Shown piece after piece: positions 35,210-45,446 of a stretch of 64,000 nucleotides of DNA; the first letter of the stretch is position 1; every line of letters starts with the position of its first letter. The notes below the pieces were generated by a model. It ran no database searches. It was not told where the DNA came from and saw only the letters and a list, made by a program, of their open reading frames with translations. Origin of the DNA: Oscillospiraceae bacterium (GTDB taxonomy: Bacteria; Bacillota; Clostridia; Saccharofermentanales; Saccharofermentanaceae); the NCBI GenBank assembly GCA_900176545.1, contig FWXP01000001.1, positions 558,001-622,000 of the forward strand, read 5' to 3'. A program made the translations under genes and the position numbers.

Positions 35210-36707
35210 CAAGAGATCTTTCAGGATACCGATCGCACTGCATATCTATTCATCACTGATATTGACTGCTCTCATAACAGTCTCCATGATCAGTATCTCC
35301 AATTCTCTTATACTCAACTCATATATTGCTTCGGAATGCAACAAGAGGATCAATACGGCAGTAGATTCGTGTCAGGAATTCGCCAAGGCTCTTGATAAGC
35401 TCGAGAAATCCTCTTCAGAGACGGAAGAGGATCCGTTGAGCGTATTCGTATCACTCTCCGATATATCCAGCGAAGCTTCCATCGTACTGTTATCCAGAGA
35501 CCATGCTTCTCCTAACGGATATACGGTGCTGTGGCCCAGTTCCTCCTATTCATATATGCACAACAAAGCAGAAGGGGTACTCGATTCCGCGCTCCTGGAA
35601 CCCGAGAATACCGGCCACCCCAATACGGATACTTCCACCAAGACTACTGTCTATAACGAGAGCGAGATCTACTACAGATTCCTCGGTGTCGACTATAACG
35701 CCAGCGACGATGAATACTACCTTCTCATATATGTAGATTCCAGTGCATACTATTCCTTCTCCAAGGCAATGTCGATGGCACTTCTACGATCCATAATCAT
35801 AGCCATAATCTGCTCGGCGGTAATAAGCATCGTCGTAGCAAGCCCCATATATCTTTCCACCAGGAAGCTCGCCAGGTTCGCGGGACGAATCGGTAAAGGT
35901 AACTTCACCCCTCTTAAAGGACATATAGTCAGCCGTGAGCTCTCTGACCTCAGCGACGTCATGAACAAGATGGCATATAAGCTCGAGCAGTCAGACATCG
36001 AGCAGAAGACATTCTTCCAGAACGCATCCCATGAGCTTCGTACTCCCCTCATGTCCATCCAGGGATACGCGGAAGGTATCAAGTACGATATCTTTGACGA
36101 GAAAGGCAAGGAAGAAGCTGTCGACGTCATCATAAGTGAGACTACAAGGCTTTCCAACCTCGTAGAGAACCTTCTTTCCATATCCAAGATGGATATGTCC
36201 AGGAGCGGCAACTATGAGGTCAAGAAGCAGATGCTGGAAGTAAGGGAGATAACCGAATCCGTTATCGATAAGGTACGAGGAGGATTCCTTCTCCAGGGCA
36301 AGGATCTTGTCAACGACTTCAACATAGATAACGTATATATCTACGCCAACGAGAACGACATATTCCGTATGCTTGAGAACATATTCTCCAACTGCTTAAG
36401 ATATGCAAAGACAACTGTCGTATTCAAATGCACTTACGACACATCCCATGTTACCTTCAGGATAAGTGACGACGGTCCCGGTATCAGCGAGGAAGTATTG
36501 TCACATCTGTTCGAGAGATTCGCCAAAGGATCTGACGGTAAGCACGGTATCGGAATGGCACTTTCCAAGTCCATAGCAGAGGAACATAACGGTTCCATCA
36601 CGGCTTATAACGACAAGGATAAAGGCGGCGCCGTATTCGAGATAAGGATACCTACCGCAAAGTGCAGAGAGCAGTTATCCAAGCTCAATAACTCGAGCGA
36701 CAACTGA
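35199..36707 (+). CDS. Membrane sensor histidine kinase
   Basis: 502 residues. Membrane helices near 16-38 and 190-212 enclose an extracytoplasmic sensor region of about 150 residues. A HAMP-like segment, HisKA with the phospho-His in ASHELRTPLMSIQGYA, and HATPase motifs N (FSNCLRYAK), G1 (DDGPGISEE) and G2 (GIGMALSKSIAEEH) follow. It phosphorylates the response regulator encoded just upstream. A strong bidirectional terminator follows at 36721. Confidence 0.95.
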   Translation: MNHNKRSFRIPIALHIYSSLILTALITVSMISISNSLILNSYIASECNKRINTAVDSCQEFAKALDKLEKSSSETEEDPLSVFVSLSDISSEASIVLLSRDHASPNGYTVLWPSSSYSYMHNKAEGVLDSALLEPENTGHPNTDTSTKTTVYNESEIYYRFLGVDYNASDDEYYLLIYVDSSAYYSFSKAMSMALLRSIIIAIICSAVISIVVASPIYLSTRKLARFAGRIGKGNFTPLKGHIVSRELSDLSDVMNKMAYKLEQSDIEQKTFFQNASHELRTPLMSIQGYAEGIKYDIFDEKGKEEAVDVIISETTRLSNLVENLLSISKMDMSRSGNYEVKKQMLEVREITESVIDKVRGGFLLQGKDLVNDFNIDNVYIYANENDIFRMLENIFSNCLRYAKTTVVFKCTYDTSHVTFRISDDGPGISEEVLSHLFERFAKGSDGKHGIGMALSKSIAEEHNGSITAYNDKDKGGAVFEIRIPTAKCREQLSKLNNSSDN

Positions 36708-36720
36708 TAAAGAGGGCAAT

Positions 36721-36753
36721 AAAAAAGACGGACCGCAGATGTCCGTCTTTTTT
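36721..36753. terminator. Bidirectional terminator between histidine kinase and rny
   Basis: AAAAAAGACGGAC, seven-base loop, GTCCGTCTTTTTT: a perfect 13-bp stem whose outer part is A-tract and T-tract, so it works on either strand for the convergent kinase and RNase Y genes. Confidence 0.95.
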
Positions 36754-36766
36754 ATTGTTTGTGATC

Positions 36767-38329
36767 TTATTTAGCAACGTCTGTCGCACGGGTCTCACGA
36801 ATGATATTGACCTTGATCTGTCCGGGATAATCGAGTTCATCCTCGATCTTCTTACAGATCTGACGTGCCTTGAGGACCATCTCATCATCGCTGACCTTCT
36901 CGGGTGATACGATGACTCTGATCTCACGTCCTGCCTGGATAGCGTAACTCTTCTCTACGCCGTCAAAGCTCGTTGCGATCTCTTCGAGCTTCTGGATCCT
37001 CTTGATATATGTCTCAAGATTCTCTCTTCTCGCACCGGGACGTGCGGCAGAGATAGCGTCGGCTGCTGCAACAAGAACTGCGACTGCAGTCTTTGCTTCA
37101 ACATCACCGTGATGAGCTTCGATAGCATTGATGATATCTTCGCTCTCATGGTACTTACGTGCTATATCTGCACCAAGCTCGATGTGTGTACCTTCCTGTT
37201 CGAAGTCAACTGCCTTGCCTATATCGTGCAGAAGACCCGCTCTTTTTGCAAATGTAGTATCAAGACCCAGCTCACCTGCCATCATAGCAGCGATCCAGCT
37301 AACCTCTATTGAGTGCTGGAGAACGTTCTGGCCGAAGCTGGTACGATATTTAAGTTTACCCAAAAGCTTTATTATCTCAGGGTGAAGGTTGATAACGCCT
37401 GTCTCATATGCGGCTCTCTCACCTTCCTGCTTAATTGTCTGGTTGATCTCTTTCCTTGCTTTGTTTGCCATCTCCTCGATCCTGGCGGGATGTATACGTC
37501 CGTCGGTAACGAGCTTCTCGATGGTAAGTCTTGCGATCTCACGTCTGATGGGATCGAATGATGAAAGGATGACTGCCTCAGGTGTGTCGTCGATTATAAG
37601 GTCGACACCCGTAATGGTCTCGATGGCACGAATATTACGTCCTTCACGACCGATGATCCTACCCTTCATCTCGTCATTGGGAAGATTAACTACTGATACT
37701 GTAGCCTCTGAGACATAATCGGAAGCATATCTCTGAATGGATGTGACGATGATATCCTTAGCGATCTTGTCAGCTTCCTGCTTTGTCTTCTCTTCCATCT
37801 GCTTGAGCATCGTTGCCATATCGTGACTATACTCTCTCTCCGCTGCTTCAAGAACAAGGTTCCTTGCTTCCTGAATGGATAATCCGGAGATATTCTCAAG
37901 TTCCTTGGCTTTCCTGAACTCGAGGTCCTTAGTCCTGGCCTGCATCTCTGCTACGTCCTGAAGTCTCTTATCGAGTTCTGCACGCTTCTGTTCTGCGTTA
38001 GCGAGCATCTTATCGACGTTATCTTCCTTCTGCTCCAGCTTGTTCCTCTCTCTGGCAAGCTCCTGTCTCTTCTCTCTGACATCGTGCTCCAATTCAACAC
38101 GTGCCTTCGAGATCTCTTCCTTGGCCTGCAAGAGGAGTTCTCTTTTGCGATTCTCGGCATCCTTCTGAGCGTCTGCGATAAGCTTGTTATTGCTTTCCTC
38201 AGCTTTAACTGCATCTTCCTGCAACTGCTTCTGCTGCGCAGATAATCCGCGCTTATAGTAAGTCATTACACAAATAGCACCTAATACTACACCGAGAACC
38301 AATCCAGCGATTCCAAAAATCCACTGCAT
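36767..38329 (-). CDS. rny: Ribonuclease Y
   Basis: 520-residue membrane-tethered endoribonuclease that initiates mRNA decay in Firmicutes. An N-terminal membrane helix (about 4-25), a long charged coiled coil (about 30-200), a KH domain ([15 protein letters not shown]), and an HD domain ([29 protein letters not shown]) are in the standard order. RBS GGAGGTG; consensus promoter upstream. Confidence 0.97.
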   Translation of the reverse strand: MQWIFGIAGLVLGVVLGAICVMTYYKRGLSAQQKQLQEDAVKAEESNNKLIADAQKDAENRKRELLLQAKEEISKARVELEHDVREKRQELARERNKLEQKEDNVDKMLANAEQKRAELDKRLQDVAEMQARTKDLEFRKAKELENISGLSIQEARNLVLEAAEREYSHDMATMLKQMEEKTKQEADKIAKDIIVTSIQRYASDYVSEATVSVVNLPNDEMKGRIIGREGRNIRAIETITGVDLIIDDTPEAVILSSFDPIRREIARLTIEKLVTDGRIHPARIEEMANKARKEINQTIKQEGERAAYETGVINLHPEIIKLLGKLKYRTSFGQNVLQHSIEVSWIAAMMAGELGLDTTFAKRAGLLHDIGKAVDFEQEGTHIELGADIARKYHESEDIINAIEAHHGDVEAKTAVAVLVAAADAISAARPGARRENLETYIKRIQKLEEIATSFDGVEKSYAIQAGREIRVIVSPEKVSDDEMVLKARQICKKIEDELDYPGQIKVNIIRETRATDVAK

Positions 38330-38354
38330 TGGGTACTCACCTCCAAATATTTAG

Positions 38355-38384
38355 TTGTCAAAGTTCTCTTTTATGGGCTATGAT
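38355..38384 (+). promoter_or_regulatory. Candidate promoter of the RluA-family gene
   Basis: TTGTCA (38355-38360) and TATGAT (38379-38384), spacer 18, 52 bases upstream of the start at 38436. It overlaps the leader of the divergent rny gene. Confidence 0.4.
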
Positions 38385-38396
38385 AAGCCAAGATTT

Positions 38397-38425
38397 ATTG
38401 TAAAAATAATATGATGATATGTCAA
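38397..38425 (-). promoter_or_regulatory. Consensus sigma-A promoter of rny
   Basis: Minus-strand TTGACA (38420-38425) and TACAAT (38397-38402) separated by exactly 17 bases. The -35 overlaps the ribosome-binding site of the divergent synthase gene. Confidence 0.85.
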
Positions 38426-38435
38426 GGAGACCATA

Positions 38436-39410
38436 ATGCGATTTAACCTTACGGTAACAGATGAAGACGACGGAAAAGAGCTCCGCGACATTATGCGTGA
38501 CCGCCTTCAGATGAGCCGTACGATGGTCAAGAAAGTCAAGCTCTACGGCACTTTGGAAGTCAACGGTGAACACCGCAGGGTTATTGATACGGTTTCCACG
38601 GGCGATGAGGTATTCGCGGCTTACGGCGAGGAAGACGAGAAACTCAAGTCAGATCCTCTTATTCCGATCCTATTTGAAGATGAGTATATTGCAGTTGTGG
38701 TAAAACCCGCGGGTATAGTCACTCACCCCTGCCATAACCATCTGGACGATTCCGTATTAACGAGGCTTTCCGACAATACACTTCATCCGGTCATGAGGCT
38801 TGACCGCGAGACAAGCGGACTTATGGTGGTGGCTAAGAGCGGCTATATCCATAACGCCATGATCAATACCAAGATCAGGAAGAAGTACGTAGCAACTGTC
38901 TACGGCATATATGAGCCTTCTTGCGGCATCATAGACCTTCCCGTAAGAAGAAGACCTAACTCCGTCATGATAAGGGAGACGACGACTCCGGAGGACCCAG
39001 CGGGTAAGCCTTGTATCACGCTTTACAGGTCTATACTTGAGAACGAGAAAGACAACATATCCCTGGTGGAATTCACGCTCCTTACGGGCAGATGCCACCA
39101 GATAAGAGTACATTCCACGCACATGGGGCATCCTCTTGCAGGAGACGGTCTCTACGGACCTAACTCCATAGATAATCCCTGCGATAAGTTCCCCTTATCT
39201 CCCCTTCTTGACGAGAAGATAGGAAGGCAGGGACTTCATGCGTATAGTCTTACTTTCGAGCATCCGGTATCACATAACGAAATGCACTTTATCTCAGATA
39301 TTCCGGAAGATATGAGAAGGCTCTTCCCCGATACTTCAGAGAAAGTCTTCCATGAGCTTCTTTGCAAGGTCGACGGACTCGACGCTGTCGGTTCCGGACA
39401 GGAGTCGTGA
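38436..39410 (+). CDS. RluA-family pseudouridine synthase
   Basis: 324 residues with an S4-like N-terminus (VKKVKLYGTLEVNGEHRR) and the catalytic HPVMRLDRETSGLMVVAKS, then LLTGRCHQIRVHSTHMGHPLAGDGLYG. A second RluA-type gene of the window, distinct from the rluD-like gene at 25953. RBS AAGGAG. Its last 75 bases lie antisense to the 3' end of recN, so the C-terminal tail (after EDMRRLFPDTSEKVF) is coded opposite conserved RecN residues. Target uridine unknown. Confidence 0.92.
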   Translation: MRFNLTVTDEDDGKELRDIMRDRLQMSRTMVKKVKLYGTLEVNGEHRRVIDTVSTGDEVFAAYGEEDEKLKSDPLIPILFEDEYIAVVVKPAGIVTHPCHNHLDDSVLTRLSDNTLHPVMRLDRETSGLMVVAKSGYIHNAMINTKIRKKYVATVYGIYEPSCGIIDLPVRRRPNSVMIRETTTPEDPAGKPCITLYRSILENEKDNISLVEFTLLTGRCHQIRVHSTHMGHPLAGDGLYGPNSIDNPCDKFPLSPLLDEKIGRQGLHAYSLTFEHPVSHNEMHFISDIPEDMRRLFPDTSEKVFHELLCKVDGLDAVGSGQES

Positions 39411-41030
39411 TACTTCCTTTTCCTTCCCTTGCCTGTCAAGGAGCGATACCTTGGAGATGGTCTTCTCTTCAACGACTTCCTTACTTATAAGGAAATTACT
39501 GTCGGCTGCTGCCGCTATCTGCGCAGTATGTGTGACGCACAGCACCTGATGCATTGACGATATGAGCTTGAGCTTACCTGCTATGGAATGCGCAGCCTTA
39601 CCCGATACACCCGTATCTATCTCATCGAAGATAAGAGTAGGGATCATGTCAGCCTCCGAGAGTATGCACTTGATGGCAAGCATTATCCTGGACGCCTCAC
39701 CGCCTGATGCGGTAGAAGACAATACCTTAGGCTCCTCTCCGGGGTTAGCCGTGAACATGAATACCACATCGTCTATACCGTGTGACGCAAAGAACCTGTC
39801 CTTGCTCCTTCTTCTGAAGGCGACATCGAACTCGGCTCTTGGTATCTCCAGGTCACGAAGCTGCTCTGTGATCTTGGAAGACAGATCATCGGCGGCGATA
39901 CGCCTCTTCTTTGTAAGCTCTTCTGCAGCCTTGAGAAGATCTCCTTCGACTGAGCTTCTCATCTTACGAAGCTCGGCTATCCTCTTGGAACTGTCCTTCA
40001 TGTTAAGAAGCTCATCGCGTGCATTATTACAGAATGCGTTTATCCCGGCGACATCCTTGCAGCCGTACTTGGACTTAAGGTCATAGATAAGGCCGAGTCT
40101 TGAAGTTACTTCATCAGCCTTCTCCTTGGAATAATCGGACGAAGATGCCAGATCTCCTACCCTTGAAGAAAGATCTGCCGATTCCTCGGACAAAGTCTTG
40201 AGGCGTTCCGATATATCCTTGTAGCTCTCATCCTTCAAAGCCAGCTTCTCCATAAGGGAAGCGCATGCCCTTATCCTGTCGGCTACCGTATATCCGGATC
40301 CGTCCTCACTGCTCAAGAGCTCATCGGCTTCGCTGAGGAGCGTAAGATCGGACTCCATCTGCTTATATCTTCTGTTAAGCTCGGTGAGGCTCTCTTCTTC
40401 ATCCTCCGAGAGTGCTGCTTCGGATATCTCCTTTATCGCATATTCGAGATACTCCTTACGTCCGTCGCGAGCGCCGGGCTGCAGTGAGAGATTACGCATC
40501 TCTATAACGATATCCTTATACTTCTTGAGAAGTTCCTGATACGCCTTTACATAAGGCTCTAATTCGCTTCCCGCAAAGCTGTCCAAAAGGCCTACATGAG
40601 ACGATTCATCGAATATCGCCTGTGTATCGTGCTGTCCGTGGATATTAACAAGGAATGCGCTTATGGCCTTGAGAACGGATAATACTACTGTTCTTGAATT
40701 GATCCTGGCTATGCTCTTGCCGTCGCGTGATACCTTGCGGCTGACGACAAGGATATCATCCTCTATATCTATGCCGCTGTCCTTCAATATATCGTAGAAA
40801 CCCGGATCCTTTACTCCGGAGATATCAAATACCGCTTCTACATACGCGAAGTCTTCTCCCGTCCTTATAAGGTTCTTGGAAGCCTTGGAGCCTAATATCA
40901 GACCGATGGCATCTATAAGCAGCGACTTACCTGCACCGGTCTCACCTGATATGACATTAAGACCCTGTTGGGGTTCGAATACAGATTCGCTTATGACGGC
41001 GAAATTATTGATCTCAAGTCTGATGAGCAT
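39336..41030 (-). CDS. recN: DNA repair protein RecN
   Basis: 564-residue SMC-like ATPase that tethers broken DNA ends during double-strand break repair. Walker A (SGETGAGKSLLIDAI), coiled-coil arms (about 150-390), the signature LSSTASGGEASRIMLAIK, Walker B TLIFDEIDTGVSG and H-loop CVTHTAQIAA are in order. The C-terminus ends in the family-like DSVESVDLAKKLMEDF, supporting the stop at 39336 and hence the 75-base overlap with the convergent RluA-type gene. It follows argR by 3 bases, the usual argR-recN order. Confidence 0.96.
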   Translation of the reverse strand: MLIRLEINNFAVISESVFEPQQGLNVISGETGAGKSLLIDAIGLILGSKASKNLIRTGEDFAYVEAVFDISGVKDPGFYDILKDSGIDIEDDILVVSRKVSRDGKSIARINSRTVVLSVLKAISAFLVNIHGQHDTQAIFDESSHVGLLDSFAGSELEPYVKAYQELLKKYKDIVIEMRNLSLQPGARDGRKEYLEYAIKEISEAALSEDEEESLTELNRRYKQMESDLTLLSEADELLSSEDGSGYTVADRIRACASLMEKLALKDESYKDISERLKTLSEESADLSSRVGDLASSSDYSKEKADEVTSRLGLIYDLKSKYGCKDVAGINAFCNNARDELLNMKDSSKRIAELRKMRSSVEGDLLKAAEELTKKRRIAADDLSSKITEQLRDLEIPRAEFDVAFRRRSKDRFFASHGIDDVVFMFTANPGEEPKVLSSTASGGEASRIMLAIKCILSEADMIPTLIFDEIDTGVSGKAAHSIAGKLKLISSMHQVLCVTHTAQIAAAADSNFLISKEVVEEKTISKVSLLDRQGKEKEVSRLLSGTDSVESVDLAKKLMEDFL

Positions 41031-41033
41031 ATC

Positions 41034-41516
41034 TTACTCTTCTGAAGATGAGATACCTGCTCTCATCATGTCATCTATGGTAGATACGAGAGCTTCTGCT
41101 TCCTTGACGCCGGGAGCTGCAACGAATACCGTATCATCACCTGCGATGGTTCCTACCACATACTGAAGATGCATGGAATCCAGCGCGGATGCCGCGGCCT
41201 GTGCCATACCGGGCAAGGTCTTTATAACTACCATGTTCATGGCGCTCTTACAAGAGATAAGGGAATTTGCAAATACGTTGAGGAGACGGCCCGGAGCGAT
41301 ATCACCCGTCCTGTCCAATACTGCATACTTTGAGACACCGTTAGGAAGCGTGACCTTAATGATGCCAAGCTCCTTTATGTCCCTGGAACAAGTTGCCTGC
41401 GTTACGGCAAATCCGTTCTTCTTCATGAGCGACGTGAGCTCATCCTGTGTTGATATCTCATGCTCCTTAACGAGCTTTATTATCATTTCCTGCCTGTCAT
41501 TCTTGGCTGTTCTCAT
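41034..41516 (-). CDS. argR: Arginine repressor ArgR
   Basis: 160-residue hexameric repressor/activator of arginine genes with arginine as co-repressor. The N-terminal winged helix (RQEMIIKLVKEHEISTQDEL, TQATCSRDIKELGI) and the C-terminal arginine-binding domain (TIAGDDTVFVAAPGVKEAEALV) are complete. It overlaps nadK by 20 bases and has AGGGG upstream. In Firmicutes argR sits between nadK or a methyltransferase and recN, as here. Confidence 0.95.
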   Translation of the reverse strand: MRTAKNDRQEMIIKLVKEHEISTQDELTSLMKKNGFAVTQATCSRDIKELGIIKVTLPNGVSKYAVLDRTGDIAPGRLLNVFANSLISCKSAMNMVVIKTLPGMAQAAASALDSMHLQYVVGTIAGDDTVFVAAPGVKEAEALVSTIDDMMRAGISSSEE

Positions 41517-42372
41517 AGAAGCTACCCCTTGCTACGATCTTACGTCTTACGTTCTGGAAGAATCCGGTATAACCCAGATCCACCGTCTTCACCTTGGAAG
41601 GATGCTTTCTGATCCTTATGACGTCATAAGGTGATAATGTCGGGAATTCATGTCCGTCGGGAGTTACGATCGGGATCGTCTCGAAGTTGCCGAGCCTTAT
41701 CTCCACCTCGCTGTCAGGACCTATGACATAGCTGGTACTCTGAAGTGTATGAGGACACAGTGGAGTAATGATGATATTATCCATGCCAGGCATGAGAAGA
41801 GGTCCTCCTGCAGCGAGCGTATATGCGGTGGATCCCGTAGGTGTTGCTACTACAAGACCGTCTCCGTAGAATCTCTCTACCCTCTCGTGATCTATATAGA
41901 GGCTGAGCTTGACGATATGAGGCTTATCTCCGCGAAGGACCGCTACATCATTAAGACACACATCGTGTCCCTTGAGATTGCCCTGGCTGTCGTAGAGTTC
42001 TGCAGAGAGCTGCATCCTCTCGATGATATTGTATCTTCCTTCGGTGATACGCGTGATGGCGTCTTCCATCGAATCTTCCGATATCTGTGTCAGGAATCCG
42101 ATACTTCCCTTATTAACGCCTACAAAAGGTACACCGAGTTCCCTGTAATCGGATATGACTCCCAGGAACGTTCCGTCACCGCCTATGGTGAATATGATGT
42201 CGCAATCAGCAAAACCGCCGAACTCGACACCGCCCATCCTGCCTAAGGCTGTATCCTGCATATACTCCCTGAATACGGGGACATGACCATGGGAGAGCAT
42301 CACGGAAGCTAGTTCCTGAGCTACTTCATAGCCGAGATCTCTGGTCTTATTCGAATGTATACCGAAACGCAT
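41497..42372 (-). CDS. nadK: NAD kinase
   Basis: 291 residues, phosphorylates NAD to NADP. It has the GGDGTFLG motif, the NE/D-like ND in CLNDVAVLRG, and the glycine-rich TPTGSTAYTLAAGGPLL. RBS AGGAGG. First gene after a 61-base gap from dxs; same strand as argR and recN. Confidence 0.95.
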   Translation of the reverse strand: MRFGIHSNKTRDLGYEVAQELASVMLSHGHVPVFREYMQDTALGRMGGVEFGGFADCDIIFTIGGDGTFLGVISDYRELGVPFVGVNKGSIGFLTQISEDSMEDAITRITEGRYNIIERMQLSAELYDSQGNLKGHDVCLNDVAVLRGDKPHIVKLSLYIDHERVERFYGDGLVVATPTGSTAYTLAAGGPLLMPGMDNIIITPLCPHTLQSTSYVIGPDSEVEIRLGNFETIPIVTPDGHEFPTLSPYDVIRIRKHPSKVKTVDLGYTGFFQNVRRKIVARGSFYENSQE

Positions 42373-42433
42373 GAACCGTTACCTCCTGCGTCTTATATTT
42401 AATCATTAAAAGGAATAAAAATACAGACTTAAG

Positions 42434-44320
42434 TTATACGTCGGACGCTATACGCTCGGCTATGCTCTTGGAATCAAGGCGCGCATCTTCAAGCTGCTGC
42501 TTGACGCTTCCTGCCCTGATCATGGGATCTTCGACCGCGAAGACCTTAACGTTATATGAAGGATCTGAGGCAGAGATTAGTCCGCAGATAGCTTCTCCCA
42601 TACCGCCGCTCACGACGCCTTCCTCTACCGTATATATCTTTCTTGCATTTCCGCAGGCCTTCATTATCTCGGCCGTAGGCAGAGGTGATACCAGAGTGAG
42701 GCTAATATGCTTGCCCTTGATTCCCTTGGCACTTAGATGATCCACAGCAGCATCGCATTCGGAAGCGATAGTACCGCAGGAGATGATTGCGAAGTCATCG
42801 CCCTCATCCTTCGACATATGAGGCTTGGGAAGATCTGAAAGATCAGTATAGAGCGTATCCTTATCCTCAAAAACGGAAGATCCCCTGGGATACCTGACGG
42901 CACAGGGTCCTTCACACTTATTGACTGCATAGTTAAGGCAGTTGCGAAGATCCGTATAATCCCTGGGAGATAAGAGTGTCATGCTGGGTACGGAATTAAG
43001 ATACGTAATATCGTAAAGACCGTTATGGGTATGTCCGTCATTACCTACGAAGCCTGCCCTGTCCACTGCGAACACAACATGATTGTTCATGAAGGCAACG
43101 TCGTGGATTATGGAATCATATGCTCTTTGAAGGAACGAAGAATAGATGGCAACTACGGGGATGTAACCAGAGACGGCCATTCCTGCAGCCATGGTGACTG
43201 CATGCTCCTCTGCGATACCACAGTCAAAGAACCTGTCCGGGAACTTATGCGCAAATCGGTCAAGTCCCGTACCCTGTGCCATGGCAGCACTTATGGCTAC
43301 TATCTTCTTGTTCTTGGAAGCAAGATCAGTAACGGCTCCGGAGAATGCGGAAGTATATGTAAGCTTATTATTCTTTGCTACTCCCTTCTCCCTGTCAAAA
43401 GGTCCTACTCCGTGATAATCCGAAGGGTTCTGCTCAGCAAAGGAATAACCCTTTCCCTTCTTGGTACACACATGAAGGAGAACAGGCTTTCTAAGATCCT
43501 TAACGGCATCAAGAGCCTTGATGAGAGCTTCGGTATCGTGACCGTCTATGGGACCATAGTATAGAAATCCCAGGTCCTCGAACATCGAAGGTACCTGCTT
43601 ATTTACAAGGAACCTGAAGAAGTTCTTTATGGCCATTATCATCCTTACTATGGGCTTTCCTATTACCGGAAGGTTCTTGACGATAAAGTTCTCCGTATTC
43701 CTCTTTGCCGAGATATAGCCGGACGATATACGAAGGTTCTTTAAGTACCTGGACATACCGCCGACGTTCTTATCTATGCTCATCTCGTTATCGTTCAGGA
43801 TAACGGTCATCTTATTGCCGGAATGACCCAGGTCATTTAATGCTTCGTATGCGAGACCTCCCGTCATGGCACCGTCGCCTATGACAGCGACTACATAGTT
43901 ATCGTCTCCCGACAAGTCCCTGGCTCTTGCCATGCCGACCGCTGCTGATACAGAGGTACTGCTGTGGCCCGTATCAAATGCATCATAAGGACTCTCGGAA
44001 CGTCTGGGGAATCCTGAGATACCGCCTTTCTGCCTGAGAGTCGAGAACCTTGAGAATCTGCCCGTTAAGAGCTTATAGGAATAAGCCTGGTGACCTACGT
44101 CAAATACGATCTTATCCTTCGTATAGTCAAAAACCGATAAGAGAGCAACAGTAAGCTCTACCGTACCGAGATTAGATGCCAGATGTCCGCCGTTAGAAGA
44201 TACTGTGGATATTATCTTCTCACGAAGCTCCGCGCAGAGCTTTGTTCTGTCGGAGCTCTTAAGTCCCTTCAGATACTCGGGAGTGATATCGTCACTTAAA
44301 TACTTATAATCCAAGATCAA
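42434..44320 (-). CDS. dxs: 1-deoxy-D-xylulose-5-phosphate synthase
   Basis: 628-residue thiamine-diphosphate enzyme, first step of the MEP isoprenoid pathway (pyruvate plus glyceraldehyde 3-phosphate). The GDGAMTGGLAYEALN ThDP motif and the transketolase-like second half with DRAGFVGNDGHTHNG are present. The start is a TTG: 44320 overlaps the ispA stop, or 44314 lies eight bases after GGGAG, the latter being better spaced. Its neighbour ispA uses the product pathway. Confidence 0.96.
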   Translation of the reverse strand: MILDYKYLSDDITPEYLKGLKSSDRTKLCAELREKIISTVSSNGGHLASNLGTVELTVALLSVFDYTKDKIVFDVGHQAYSYKLLTGRFSRFSTLRQKGGISGFPRRSESPYDAFDTGHSSTSVSAAVGMARARDLSGDDNYVVAVIGDGAMTGGLAYEALNDLGHSGNKMTVILNDNEMSIDKNVGGMSRYLKNLRISSGYISAKRNTENFIVKNLPVIGKPIVRMIMAIKNFFRFLVNKQVPSMFEDLGFLYYGPIDGHDTEALIKALDAVKDLRKPVLLHVCTKKGKGYSFAEQNPSDYHGVGPFDREKGVAKNNKLTYTSAFSGAVTDLASKNKKIVAISAAMAQGTGLDRFAHKFPDRFFDCGIAEEHAVTMAAGMAVSGYIPVVAIYSSFLQRAYDSIIHDVAFMNNHVVFAVDRAGFVGNDGHTHNGLYDITYLNSVPSMTLLSPRDYTDLRNCLNYAVNKCEGPCAVRYPRGSSVFEDKDTLYTDLSDLPKPHMSKDEGDDFAIISCGTIASECDAAVDHLSAKGIKGKHISLTLVSPLPTAEIMKACGNARKIYTVEEGVVSGGMGEAICGLISASDPSYNVKVFAVEDPMIRAGSVKQQLEDARLDSKSIAERIASDV

Positions 44321-45207
44321 TACTCCCTCTGCGCAAGAAATTCAGTAAGGATACGAAGATCGGAAGTATCAAAGCCTTCATCTGCGAGATGCTCGAGATT
44401 ATCAAGACAGCCCTTATATTCTTCATTCATCCTGGATGTAGCCTCTTCAAGACCCAGAAGCGTCACGAAGGTCGCCTTTCCGTCGCGCTCATCCTTACCC
44501 GTGCTCTTTCCCAGAAGTGCGGGATCCGCCTCAACATCAAGGATATCGTCCTTTATCTGGAACAGTAGTCCCAGATGCATGCTGTATTCCATAACTTCGG
44601 ATGCTACGGATGCAGGGGCTCCACCGAGATAGCACGGTACCATGCAGGCTGCGCAAAGGAGCGCTCCCGTCTTCTTATCCTGAAGCTCATAGAGAAGATC
44701 TATATCTATGGCCTTATCCTCGGAATCAAGGTCGATGCTCTGACCGCCTATCATTCCGTTGATACCTGCCTTATCAGCTATGAACTGTGAGGCTCTGATC
44801 TTACCCTGATCCCCCTTGAGACACTCAGCAAATAAGATCTCATATGCTCTGTTCAAAAGATTATCACCTGCAAGAAGAGCAATACCCTCACCGAAAGCCT
44901 TATGGCATGTGGGCTTTCCTCTTCGAAGGTCATCATTATCCATGGCAGGAAGATCGTCATGGATAAGAGAATATGTGTGGATCATCTCGAGGCTCTTTGC
45001 AAAAGGGATAACCTCATCAAGATCAAGACCCAACAGTCTTGAGAAAAGGTACATAAGACACGGCCTTATCCTCTTACCTCCTGCAAGAAGGCTGTAAAGA
45101 GATGCCTTTACCGTGATATCCTCTCTAATGTCTCCGGGGAATACATCCTCCAGCGACGGCTCGATCCACTGACCCGCTTCATTGATGATCTCCTTGGCGC
45201 TTCTCAC
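44317..45207 (-). CDS. ispA: Farnesyl diphosphate synthase-type polyprenyl synthetase
   Basis: 296-residue trans-prenyltransferase joining IPP to DMAPP/GPP. First aspartate-rich motif in HDDLPAMDNDDLRRGKPTCH and second in FQIKDDILD, with GGKRIRPCLMYL near the start. The GTG start overlaps the xseB stop and has GGAGG seven bases upstream. The xseA-xseB-ispA-dxs order is typical of Firmicutes. Confidence 0.95.
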   Translation of the reverse strand: MRSAKEIINEAGQWIEPSLEDVFPGDIREDITVKASLYSLLAGGKRIRPCLMYLFSRLLGLDLDEVIPFAKSLEMIHTYSLIHDDLPAMDNDDLRRGKPTCHKAFGEGIALLAGDNLLNRAYEILFAECLKGDQGKIRASQFIADKAGINGMIGGQSIDLDSEDKAIDIDLLYELQDKKTGALLCAACMVPCYLGGAPASVASEVMEYSMHLGLLFQIKDDILDVEADPALLGKSTGKDERDGKATFVTLLGLEEATSRMNEEYKGCLDNLEHLADEGFDTSDLRILTEFLAQREY

Positions 45208-45446
45208 TCTTCATCCTCCTCAAAAGGCTCCTCTTCAAGAGAATCCTTATTGATGACCGCGATCTTCTTCTCTACCTCTGAGAGCTTCTTATCGCACTCG
45301 TTAGCGAGCTTTACACCTCTTGTATAGAGCTCCAGTGAATCATCGAGCGAACACTTACCCGTGCTCAGCTTATCTACTATCTTCTCGAGTTCGGCAATAG
45401 CCTCCTCGTATACGAACTTCTCTGCCAATTTAACTTTCTCCCTCAT
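45204..45446 (-). CDS. xseB: Exodeoxyribonuclease VII small subunit
   Basis: 80-residue XseB. The family core is FVYEEAIAELEKIVDKLSTGKCSLDDSLELYTRGVKLA (key part SLDDSLELYTRG), followed by an acidic tail. It binds XseA to make the ssDNA exonuclease. The ATG at 45446 overlaps xseA by 17 bases and has only a weak site; a TTG six codons later has GAGGGAG upstream and could be the real start. Confidence 0.93.
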   Translation of the reverse strand: MREKVKLAEKFVYEEAIAELEKIVDKLSTGKCSLDDSLELYTRGVKLANECDKKLSEVEKKIAVINKDSLEEEPFEEDEE

